Source: Haberlea rhodopensis (taxonomy: Eukaryota > Streptophyta > Magnoliopsida > Lamiales > Gesneriaceae). Taken from it: a DNA stretch of 64,000 nucleotides. The stretch spans positions 352,933 to 416,932 of the forward strand of contig CAJQUN010000479.1 in assembly GCA_907163345.1 (NCBI GenBank). The letters are read 5' to 3'. Both the position numbers and the translations under genes were made by a program. The notes below the pieces were generated by a model that saw only the letters and a program-made list of their open reading frames with translations, was not told the origin of the DNA and ran no database searches. Positions 45,433 through 56,250 of the stretch are shown piece by piece. Position 1 is the first letter of the stretch, and each line of letters opens with the position of its first letter.

Positions 45433-46189
45433 TATGATATCCCCGAAATAATTAATTGCAATTTGGGCATTAATTATGTTTATGTGATATTATGGTGATA
45501 ATTAGGTTATGTGTTGGGACTAATTATCTTGGTATAATGCTTGTCACATGGTAGGAGTGACCCGGTAGAGCATTTCGGGGTGCATGTTGTACATGTGAGG
45601 AATCTTGGGTGTTAAAATGGTTTTAATGATATGGGTTGTGTTTATTTGGGAAAACATGATTTTAATAGGGATTTTGATGCATTGTGGTAAAATGCTTTTA
45701 AAATATCATGTTGAGGTATTTTCTATATCATGCTTGTGTCTTGATACACATTTAAAAACCATATCATGGCATGAGCCACTTGCATACCCCCTTTACATCA
45801 CATCACCCTCTCCTTATCAGCTTTTGCCCCAAAACCTCATCCATCCATCTAATCTCTTGCAAGAATACTTTCCATTTTCGTTTCTACATCTAAAGGAAAG
45901 GGGAAAACTTAGTGAAAGGGTTCATTTGGTGTTTTCTTGCTAGAAACTTGGAGCTCAAAGGGTAAGCTACCACCTTGGTTGAGTTTTGTTGAGTTTTGAT
46001 TGGGTTTATAGCTTATTTTTGGGGATTTAAGGGTGGATCTTGGTCCAACATCTTGTTATGTTTGGAAGTTGCATTTTTAAGGTTGTTTTATAGCTTTAAG
46101 TTGAGCATGGTGGTTGTTCTTGGTTGTGCTTGTGTATAGGTGAGGTTGGAAGCTCATTTAAGGAAATTTCTCGCGTGAACAGGGCGTCT

Positions 46190-46405
46190 CGATCGATCGG
46201 AAAATAGGTCCGATCGATCGAGCAAGGCAGTGTCTGCCCAAGGGCGAGGAATGAGCTTACCGATCGATCGAGATTTTGTCCCGATCGATCGGTGTGTGTA
46301 ATCTCGATCGATCGAGATAAACTCTCGATCGATCGGCGGAGGCAGTACTTGGATGCCTGTTTTCCTTCACTTGGCGATCGATCGGGACTTGGGGCCGATC
46401 GATCG
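46190..46405 (+). repeat. Array of eight CGATCGATCG sites in four pairs (Gy-C 5' LTR)
   Basis: All four pairs have an 11-nt spacer (21 bp start to start). In the third pair the spacer ends AGA and TCT are complementary, extending the potential stem to 13 bp with a 5-nt loop. The first pair has outer CT/AG and inner G/C complementarity. Confidence 0.95.
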
Positions 46406-46507
46406 GAAGGCTTATAAATGTGAATTTTGGGATTTTGTTCTAAATATTGATGTTTTTGGTAATGGTTCAATTATGGGTTTCTAATATGGATTCATGTGAT
46501 TGTGTAG

Positions 46508-46574
46508 AACCATCCCAGGTAGCCACACAACAAAGGAGATAAAGTTCCACAATATCTCCACTTTTGGAACCAAG
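46508..46574 (+). other. Candidate mini-exon in Gy-C LTR
   Basis: This 67-nt segment lies between tgtgTAG (ends 46507) and CCAAG|GTACGTAGTGAG (GT at 46575). It is nearly identical to the Gy-B block at 27930-27997. Confidence 0.4.
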
Positions 46575-46809
46575 GTACGTAGTGAGACGTACGAGCATCG
46601 GACGGTAAAACGTATCTATTACGCTTTGTATTGATTATGCACTATGGTTGTGCACATAGAATTGATTATGTATTGTGGTTGCATATGGGGTAATGTTTAT
46701 ACATCATGGATTGTATACATGATTGGTCAGGCATTTTGGTTGCATGTGTATATTGGATGCATTGTTGCATGTGATTGTGAGTCAGGAATTATATTCCAGT
46801 AATGAAGAA

Positions 46810-47000
46810 TACTTACCGCTAGTGGCGTAGCGATGTGAATACTTGCCGCTGTCATACCGTAGCGATGAGAGAATATTTGCCGCTAATATGAAGCGAAGAA
46901 CACGACCGCTGTCATATTTATAGCGAGGGATATTAGTGCCGCTGGTATTGTCTTAAGCGAGGGGTATTTCCGCTGTCATGATAACGCGAGGGGAATTATG
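46810..47000 (+). repeat. CCGCT/AGCGA repeat in Gy-C 5' LTR
   Basis: Alternating CCGCT and AGCGA words occur about every 12-20 bp. CGCT and AGCG are complementary, so neighbouring words can pair. The other LTR carries the same array at about 53690-53880 but with unusually many differences. Confidence 0.85.
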
Positions 47001-47528
47001 CCACTGATATAATAAGACTCGGGATTGAACACGACATATATATGGGAATCGGTGCATGTCATGACATACATTGTTGGTAATATAATCTACTGATTATCAT
47101 TTGGTACAGGAATAACCCAAGGGAGCATTTTAAATGTGTTACATACAGGAAGTGAATCACATTTACAATTATGCATTTGAATTGCTGTCATATCGTTGTG
47201 TATATGATTTTATACATGCTCATGGTTTTGGGGTTGTTCCTGTAGGTACTTTTGGGCGGAAGGGCTAAGGCGAGTTGGTGCAGTGAGCTAGTGCGGAGTG
47301 CTCTTGTAGCAGGCACATTCTTTTGTATAGTATCTACTCTAGGAGTAGTGTAAGACTATAGGATTAACATTCATAGTTAAGAATGTAATTAATCCATTTT
47401 GGATCTTTATTTTGGCACTGTAATTTATTAGCTCAGAGCATCGACACAACCTTTATACTCTGTTTATGCTTCGAAATTTTTAATTACGCCTTTAGTCCGC
47501 ACTTAAGGAACTAGGGTCCTTACATTAG

Positions 47529-47540
47529 TGGTATCAGAGC
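47529..47540 (+). promoter_or_regulatory. Gy-C primer-binding site
   Basis: TGGTATCAGAGC lies four bases after the 5' LTR. Confidence 0.93.
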
Positions 47541-47736
47541 AGTGGTTAGAGAACCCGGGGACGAGTGAAGGGTAGCCTTAGCATGGTTGGCTAGGTGCTT
47601 ACATTTGAAGCATGTTTATGCATGTGGTGCATATTGATGTATATTCTGTTATACTAACGTGCTTATTCTCATTCCTGTTATCTAACGGCATAACATATAT
47701 TCTTGTTTGGAGTTGTTTTAACCCTTGTGTTACAGC

Positions 47737-50700
47737 ATGGCGGCTATGAATCTCAATGAAGAGGTGGGCGATGTGGGTAGCGTAAACGCAAGTATTGGAC
47801 AGGCAAACCCTCTACCTCCACCGGCTGTAAGCATGGAACCAGTGGCTCAGTTATTGCTACCTGGTGAGATTAGCTTGACTCAGTTTCTATCGTATCACCC
47901 ACCTCGGTTTGAGGGAACAGAGTACGGAGAGGAGGCTGAGGAGTGGCTGGAAAGGCTTGAACAGATTTTTGTATCAGCTCATTGTGCTGTTACAGCTTGG
48001 CTGAGGCTAGCGGAGTTCCAGTTAGCAAAGAAACCTTTAATGTGGTGGAGGAGCACTGTAATGGAACAGAGAGCACAAGGTGCAGTGATTGATTGGACGC
48101 TTTTCAGAACCCGGTTTCTGAACCGGTACTTCTCGGCAGCAGCAAGACAGACGAAGGAGGATGAGTTTGCAAGTTTGAAACAAGGAAGCATGACAGTGTC
48201 CGACTATGCCATGCAGTACTCTTCGTTACTGAGATATGTTCCACATATTGCCACCAATGGGCATGCCAAAATGAGGAATTTCATGAAGGGACTGCGACCG
48301 GAACTTTTTGATCGGGTTATTTCCAACAAACCCACTTCTTTTGATGATGCCCTTACCAGAGCGGAGCTAGCAGAGATCGGGGTCGGCGCCTATCCGGACG
48401 TTACACCCCAACAAGTCCCACCGCCGCGGCCAATGTCTAATAATTTGAGGCCTCGAGGAGAATCATTTAAATCTCGTGGGACTTCTTCTTCATCTTCTCG
48501 GTTTGGTGGGAGAAGAATGGATAACAGGAGGGGCGGTGCGCCTAACAACAGAGGGCAGACTCAAGTGAATAGGGGTGGAGTAGTGAAGTGCCATTTTTGT
48601 GGAGGACCGCATCACATGCGAGACTGTACTGCTTGTTATAAATGCGGCCAGATGGGCCACATATCCCGGTTTTGTCAGAATAGTGATGGTCAGGTAGATC
48701 TGAGAGGAGGCAGAGGGAGGTTTTCTACCGGGACAGTACAGCAGAGGCCACCGATGGTACCTCGTCAGGGGGGAGGACATGTGATGGGGCCACCCCAGGG
48801 ACAGGTCTATGCATTGACCAGGGAGCAGGCCGATGCAGCTCCAGAGGAGGTTATAGCTGGTGCGTGCCTATTATTTACATATTTCGCCTTTATTTTGATA
48901 GACACAGGTGCTTCCCATTCCTTTGTGTCTGCGGACTTTGTGGCGAGACATCATATGTGCACGTCTCCGTTACCCACGTCTCTCTTGGTCTCGACACCCA
49001 CCGGAAAGAAAGTTGTTGCGGATCAGTTTCTAATGGACTGCCTCATTTATTTTGAGGGCAATGAGGTGAAGGCAGATTTGATTGTTCTGAGCATGTCAGA
49101 TTTCGACTGCATTGTGGGCATCGACATTCTGAACAGATATCAGGCAGTAGTGGATTGCCGACAGAGGACAGTACGGTTCAGATCTCATTTGGGAGTTCAG
49201 TGGATTTTCTATGGCAACGGTTCTCGTGCGAAGATTCCGTTGATCTCGGCAATCAAAATGTCCCAACTATTGGAACGTGGACACATGGGCTATCTCATTT
49301 ATGCCGTGGATCTGTTGGGAAAAAGCAAGGAGTTAAAAGTTGAGGACATACCAGTAGTAGCGGAATTTGCTGATGTGTTCCCGGAGGAGATTCCAGGATT
49401 CCCACCGACTAGGGAAGTCGAGTTTGGGATTGAGTTATTACCGGGGACATCCGCTATTTCTCGTGCCCCTTACCGAATGGCACCGGCAGAATTAAGAGAA
49501 CTGAAGGAGCAGTTGCAGGAACTCCTTGATAAAGGATATATACGCCCTAGCGTATCGCCTTGGGGCGCACCAGTTCTTTTTGTAAAGAAGAAGGATGGCT
49601 CGATGCGGTTGTGCATCGATTACCGGCAACTGAATAAGGCTACGGTAAAGAACAAGTATCCTCTTCCAAGGATTGATGATCTGTTTGACCAGTTGCAAGG
49701 TACCAGACTTTATAGCAAGATTGATCTGAGATCCGGGTACCACCAGATACGGGTCAGGGAGGAAGATGTACAGAAGACAGCATTTCGGACTCGGTATGGA
49801 CATTACGAGTTCTTAGTAATGCCGTTTGGTGTGACGAACGCCCCGGCTGTCTTTATGAGCTTGATGAATCGGGTGTTCCAACCCTATCTGGATCAATTCG
49901 TCATCGTATTTATTGACGATATACTCATCTACTCCAGGAGCGAGGAAGAGCACGTGAAACACTTGAGGACAGTGCTCCAGATCCTCAGAGATCACCAATT
50001 ATATGCCAAGCTCAGCAAGTGTGAGTTTTGGTTGAGTAGAGTAGTATTTCTGGGGCATGTCATATCCAGCAGTGGGATTTCTGTGGACCCCAGGAAGATT
50101 GAGGCTGTGATGGAGTGGGATGCACCCACTTCTGTACCCGAGATTCGGAGTTTCCTTGGTTTGGCTGGCTATTATCGACGCTTCGTCGAAGGATTTTCGA
50201 AGATTGCTAAGCCACTGACTCAGTTGACTCAGAAGGGGATACCGTTTTATTGGTCTGAGGCTTGTGAGCAGAGCTTCCAGGAACTGAAGCACCGGTTGAC
50301 CACATCACCTGTTTTGGTGATTCCCTCGGAAAATAAGAGGTTTGTTCTGTATACTGACGCGTCACTTCAGGGCTTGGGATGTGTATTGATGCAAGATAAG
50401 CACGTGGTAGCTTATGCATCAAGGCAGTTGAAACCGCATGAGGCTAGGTACCCAGTCCACGATTTGGAGTTAGCAGCTATTATCTTCGCCTTGAAGATTT
50501 GGAGGCATTATCTGTATGGTACCTCCTTCACCATTTATACAGATCATAAGAGCCTGAAATTCTTGTTTACTCAGGCGGAATTGAATATGCGTCAGAGGAG
50601 ATGGATGGACCTACTTAAAGATTATGACTGTGAAATAGAGTACCATCCGGGGAAGGCCAATTTGACAGCAGACGCCTTGAGTCGGAAGGTGAGGAATACT

Positions 50701-51756
50701 GCTGAGGATGTCATGCATTTGTCGGCTATGATGACTTCTTGTTGCCATATGGGCTATGACTTCGTTGTGGACGCATCACCGGTTTGGGTATCGACCTTAT
50801 TAGCTGAGCCAGATATCTATGAGAATATCAGGAGAGCTCAGAGGACAGATGATGAGATTCAGAGATGGTCGTCATTGGCACTTCAAGGGCAGCCATCAAA
50901 GTTCAGAGTGGCTGAGGATGGTTCCTTGAGACTCGGTAACCGATGGGTAGTTCCATATACGCCGGAGTTGCGTAGAGGAATCTTGGAACGGGCTCATAGT
51001 AGCCGATTTAGCATCCACCCAGGAGGAAGGAAAATGTATAAGGACTTATGTGATCAGTTCTGGTGGAAGCGGATGAAGCGTGATGTGATCGCTTTTGTCA
51101 AGAGATGTTTGATCTGCCAGCAAGTTAAGGCAGAGAGGCAACCCGGTGGCGAGCTAAGGAGCTTAGAGATACCGGAGTGGAAGTGGGAACACATATCTAT
51201 GGACTTTGTGACCCACCTGCCGAGGACTACTTCGGGCTGTGATGCCATTTGGGTGATCATTGACAGACTGACGAAGGTAGCTCACTTCATCCCATATAGT
51301 ATGACGTACACATACTTGAGGATGGCTCAGTTGTATGTCCGGGACATAGTGAGACTACATGGGTTTCCAGTATCTATTGTGTCAGACAGGGACCCACGGT
51401 TCACATCTCATTTCTGGGGAGGTCTTCAGTCAGCTTTGGGTACTGAGGTGAGATTGAGTACGGCATATCATCCCCAGACGGATGGGCAGACTGAGCGTAC
51501 TATTCAGACGCTTGAGGACATGCTGCGAGCTTGTGTATTGGAGTTTGATGCTTCATGGCAAGATTCCTTGCCCTTGATAGAATTTTCATACAACAACAGC
51601 TATCAGACGAGTATTCAGATGGCACTGTTTGAGGCTTTTTATGGTAGGCGTTGTAGGTCGCCATTATACTGGGATGACTTGACCAGTAAAGCTGTGGGAG
51701 GACCCGAATTGATTCGGGAGATGGAGGATAAGGTAAAGGTTATCCGCAAAAAATGA
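47737..51756 (+). pseudogene. gag-pol: Gy-C gag-pol polyprotein, frameshifted late in integrase
   Basis: ATG at 47737 follows cttgtgttacag, an acceptor-like sequence, and starts MAAMNLNEEVGD. Gag has FEGTEYGEEAEEWLERLEQ and the knuckle CYKCGQMGHISRFC (about 48630-48675). The protease has LIDTGASHSF (about 48896). RT has FIDDILIYS (about 49912). RNase H has LYTDASLQGLG and YTDHKSLKF. Integrase shows CLICQQVKAE, MDFVTHLP, SDRDPRF and HPQTDGQTER. The frame is open for about 1,340 codons and ends at 51756 after a one-base loss in an A-rich run near 51750. All catalytic motifs are present, so it may have been active recently. Confidence 0.94.
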
Positions 51757-52243
51757 AGGCAGCCCAGGACAGGCAGGCAGCCTATGCGAATAAACGACGG
51801 AGACCGTTAGAGTTTCAGACGGGAGACAGGGTCTTTTTGAAGATTTCACCTTTCAGAGGTGTGGTCGGTTTGGCATGCGTGGTAAACTGTCTCCGAGGTA
51901 TGTGGGACCGTATGAGATTTTACAACGCATTGGTACCTTAGCTTACCGTTTGGCACTACCACCGTCGTTGTCTGGTATTCACGACGTGTTTCATGTATCT
52001 ATGCTACGGAAATATGAGCCGGATCCGTCGCATGTATTACAGCCTTCTCAGGTTCAGTTAGATTCTGATGTATCCTATGAGGAACGGCCAGTCAGGATTT
52101 TAGATAGGGCTGATCGCAGGCTTCAGAACAAAGTGATACCTATGGTAAAGGTACAGTGGGATCGCAGGGGTGTCGAAGAGGCCACGTGGGAGACGGAGCA
52201 GCATATGGTGCAGCACTACCCGGAATTATTCTCTGGTATGTGA
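51753..52243 (+). pseudogene. Gy-C integrase C-terminus, second frameshift, chromodomain-like tail
   Basis: Homology continues from the MKAAQDRQAAYANKRRRP motif, shifts frame again near 51865 by loss of one base, and goes on through GKLSPRYVGPYEIL, FHVSMLRKYEPDPSH and VQWDRRGVEEATWETE to a TGA at 52241-52243. Confidence 0.88.
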
Positions 52244-52277
52244 TTTATGTTTAGTTTTGTTTTGGGTAAGTGCATGC

Positions 52278-52313
52278 GATTTCGAGGGCGAAATCTTGTA
52301 AGTAGGGGAGTAT
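52278..52313 (+). promoter_or_regulatory. Gy-C inverted repeat and polypurine tract
   Basis: GATTTCG-aggg-CGAAATC (52278-52295) is a 7-bp stem with a 4-nt loop. It is followed by agtaggggagtat (52301-52313) against the LTR. Confidence 0.82.
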
Positions 52314-54405
52314 TGTGATATCCCCGAAATAATTAATTGCAATTTGGGCATTAATTATGTTTATGTGATATTATGGTGATAATTAGGTTATGTGTTGGGA
52401 CTAATTATCTTGGTATAATGCTTGTCACATGGTAGGAGTGACCCGGTAGAGCATTTCGGGGTGCATGTTGTACATGTGAGGAATCTTGGGTGTTAAAATG
52501 GTTTTAATGATATGGGTTGTGTTTATTTGGGAAAACATGATTTTAATAGGGATTTTGATGCATTGTGGTAAAATGCTTTTAAAATATCATGTTGAGGTAT
52601 TTTCTATATCATGCTTGTGTCTTGATACACATTTAAAAACCATATCATGGCATGAGCCACTTGCATACCCCCTTTACATCACATCACCCTCTCCTTATCA
52701 GCTTTTGCCCCAAAACCTCATCCATCCATCTTATCTCTTGCAAGAATACTTTCCATTTTCGTTTCTACATCTAAAGGAAAGGGGAAAACTTAGTGAAAGG
52801 GTTCATTTGGTGTTTTCTTGCTAGAAACTTGGAGCTCAAAGGGTAAGCTACCACCTTGGTTGAGTTTTGTTGAGTTTTGATTGGGTTTATAGCTTATTTT
52901 TGGGGATTTAAGGGTGGATCTTGGTCCAACATCTTGTTATGTTTGGAAGTTGCATTTTTAAGGTTGTTTTATAGCTTTAAGTTGAGCATGGTGGTTGTTC
53001 TTGGTTGTGCTTGTGTATAGGTGAGGTTGGAAGCTCATTTAAGGAAATTTCTCGCGTGAACAGGGCGTCTCGATCGATCGGAAAATGGGTCCGATCGATC
53101 GAGCAAGGCAGTGTCTGCCCAAGGGCGAGGAATGAGCTTACCGATCGATCGAGATTTTGTCCCGATCGATCGGTGTGTGTAATCTCGATCGATCGAGATA
53201 AACTCTCGATCGATCGGCGGAGGCAGTACTTGGATGCCTGTTTTCCTTCACTTGGCGATCGATCGGGACTTGGGGCCGATCGATCGGAAGGCTTATAAAT
53301 GTGAATTTTGGGATTTTGTTCTAAATATTGATGTTTTTGGTAATGGTTCAATTATGGGTTTCTAATATGGATTCATGTGATTGTGTAGAACCATCCCAGG
53401 TAGCCACACAACAAAGGAGATAAAGTTCCACGATATCTCCACTTTTGGAACCAAGGTACGTAGTGAGACGTACGAGCATCGGACGGTAAAACGTATTTAT
53501 TACGCTTTGTATTGATTTTGCACTAAGGTTGTGCACATGGAATTGATTAGGCATTGTGGTTACATATGGGGTAATGTTTATACATCAAGGATTGTATACA
53601 TGATTGGTCATGCATTTTGGTTGCATGTGTATATTGGATGCATTGTTGCATGTGATTGTGAGTCAGGAATTATATTCCAGTAATGGAGAATACTTGCTGC
53701 TCGTGGCGTAGCGATGTGAATACTTGCCGCTGTCATACCGTAGCGATGAGAGAATATTTGCCGCTAATATGAAGCGAAGAACACGACCGCTGTCATATTT
53801 ATAGCGAGGGATATTAGTGCCGCTGGTATTGTCTTAAGCGAGGGGTATTCCCGCTGTCATGTTAACGCAAGGGGCATTATGCCACGGATATAATAAGACT
53901 CGGAAATTGAACACGGAACATATGAGAATCGGATGCATGTCATGACATACATTGTTGGTAATATAATCTACTGATTATCATTTGGTACAGGGATAACCCA
54001 AGGGAGCATTTTAAATGTGTTACATACAGGAAGTGAATCACATTTACAATTATGCATTTGAATTGCTGTCATATCGTTGTGTATATGATTTTATACATGC
54101 TCATGGTTTTGGGGTTGTTCCTGTAGGTACTTTTGGGCGGACGGGCTAAGGCGAGTTGGTGCAGTGAGCTAGTGCGGAGTGCTCTTGTAGCAGGCACATT
54201 CTTTTGTATAGTATCTACTCTAGGAGTAGTGTAAAACTATAGGATTAACATTCATAGTTGAGAATGTAATTAATCCATTTTGGATCTTTATTTTGGCACT
54301 GTAATTTATTAGCTCAGAGCATCGACACAACCTTTATACTCTGTTTATGCATGGAAATTTTTAATTACGCCTTTACTCCGCACTTAAGGAACTAGGGTCC
54401 TTACA
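52314..54405 (+). repeat. Gy-C 3' LTR
   Basis: This is the same length as the 5' LTR, and the first about 1.2 kb is almost identical. Differences cluster in about 53515-53935, which includes the CCGCT/AGCGA repeat. Its palindrome array is at 53071-53286. Confidence 0.95.
53071..53286 (+). repeat. CGATCGATCG palindrome-pair array (Gy-C 3' LTR)
   Basis: Eight sites in four pairs with the same spacing as 46190-46405; one spacer base differs. Confidence 0.94.
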
Positions 54406-54410
54406 GATCT

Positions 54411-56250
54411 TGTTCTAACATGGTTGTATGTGTTGGGGGTTAGGTTTTGTAGTGTTTAGATGGTTTTTGGTTGGTTTTATGTTGTAAATCGAAGTAGGTT
54501 TGAGCTATAGGTGATCTGGTGTTGAAAGGAGCTCATTCTTGGAGGTTTCTCGCGTATACAGGGCTGCTCGATCGATCCGAAATTATTTTCGATCGATCGA
54601 GCATGGCAGAATGTTTTTGTGGCTTTGGAACAGTGGACCGATCGATCGGTATTTTGACCGATCGATCGGAGGGTGGTTCTCGATTGATCGAGATGAAATT
54701 TCGATCGATCGAGATGGCCAGTTTGTTGGTGCCTCTTTTGTTGTTTCTTGGCTCTTTTTGGGTGTCTTGCATGCTTCGCCCCGGGTTATTTTAAAAGGTT
54801 AATTGTCATGGATAGACAATATTTTTGGGGTATTATACATGCTTAGCCGGGAACTTTTATAATTTGGTAATCGTCATGGATAGACGATATGTTTGGGAGT
54901 TTTGAATGTGCTTGGGCACGTGGTTGCATGCTTATGCTTGATTGTGGGTTGTTTATGCGTTTTAGCACATCTTTCTCGAGGCATGGAACTAAAGCAAGGT
55001 TTGGCTCGGACTACAGAAACTCAAGGTACGTATGACGTACGAGCATAGCCTATTATAATGTTGCAACTGTAAAATGCATGGTATGTGGCAATTGGTTAAA
55101 TGGATATGGAAATGCATGGCATGTGGTATTTGGTTAAATGGGTATGGAAATATGTGGCATGTGGTGATTGCATCGAATAGGTATTGAAATGCATGGTGCA
55201 TGATACTTGCTATAAACGGATAATGATATGCATGGTAAATGGTATTTATGTCAAATGGATTATACATTGGGAACCATATGGTGCCGCTATTGAGCGAGCA
55301 ATGAATTGGGATGCTGTCGCCATTGAGCGACCATCAGTTATGACGCCGCTATTGTTGAGCGTGCGCGGGGTTTAGAATGCCGCTATTGTGGAGCGAGCAA
55401 TGAAATAGGAACATGGAACCATTCATTTGATATATGTGACATCTACGGTCTTTTATATAATAATTGTACCATATTGGTTATGGAACTGGCATAATAAAAC
55501 GGTATTAGTTAATCCATGCGCCGATTAACTGGCTTTGGGAATCTGATGAGTTTGGTTATTTTGAGAACAGGGACAATACAGGGGATCCCGGATGAGGGTG
55601 ATACCATCCAGGGAGTATCATTTAAATTATGGCATTTACATTCTGTAAATTATGAATTGCAATGTTATGTTATTGGATTGGTGGTATTGGTATGCTCACC
55701 CCGTGTGGGGGCTGTCTCTGTTGGGGCAGGTGTTACAGGTGTAGCAGCAGCTTTGGAGTTGAGCTCGGGCTGTTGATTTGAGGTACTTCCAGGATCGAGG
55801 TACCAGAGCTGGTTGAATAAGTACATAGATCCAGTGTTGAGATCGAGCTGTGCTTGGGAGGTGCTTCCAGGATTGAAGTACCAGTAACGGTATCCGGTAG
55901 AGTGTTTTATACATCAGATACACGCTTATCCATTGGGTACTCTTATGTGAGTACATTTTACGTGTATATGGAATGTATCAATGGGCTGCGGCTTCTCTCT
56001 GTTCATTATGGTTGCATGCAATTAATTATGGAATTGCTAAATGAACTAAGAGCATGTTAGTGTATTATGTGGGTGCATGTTATATGAATAATCTTGGTTG
56101 GGGAATCTGAATATTATGTGAATGGAATGCAAGATGGGTAGCATACGGTGTTGCACTTGCACATGGTTTTCCCCATGATGGTATGATTATATGCACTAAT
56201 GATATGGCTTAATACACTAATAATGTGTTAAGGGCACGGGGGTCCTTACA
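54411..56250 (+). repeat. LARD-D 5' LTR, right piece
   Basis: This continues the LTR after Gy-C. It holds a six-site palindrome array (54569-54711), the mini-exon block (54966-55025, then AAG|GTACGT), CCGCT/AGCGA words (55280-55410) and a segment (55690-55890) closely related to LARD-F 32510-32650 on the opposite strand. It ends gggggtccttaca. Confidence 0.92.
54569..54711 (+). repeat. Array of six CGATCGATCG sites in three pairs (LARD-D 5' LTR)
   Basis: Pair spacings are 21, 20 and 21 bp. In the middle pair GT/AC next to the palindromes extends the stem over a 6-nt loop. The first pair has outer GCT/AGC and the third outer TCT/AGA complementarity. Two sites have one mismatch. Confidence 0.92.

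Larger units (their letters stand above)
45433..47524 (+). repeat. Gy-C 5' LTR
   Basis: This contains a pyrimidine-rich leader, donor-like caaagg|gtaagct (GT at 45962), the palindrome array (46190-46405), the mini-exon block (46508-46574) and CCGCT/AGCGA repeats (46810-47000). It ends agggtccttaca. Confidence 0.95.
45433..54405 (+). mobile_element. Gy-C: Ty3/gypsy chromovirus-type element
   Basis: Gy-C has LTRs at 45433-47524 and 52314-54405, both 2,092 bp, flanked by gatct (45428-45432 and 54406-54410). The first LTR begins TATGATATCC where the family has TGTGATATCC, a single G-to-A change in the terminal TG. The interior carries primer site, gag-pol with two frameshifts, inverted repeat and purine tract. 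It belongs to the same broad group as Gy-A and Gy-B. Confidence 0.95.
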
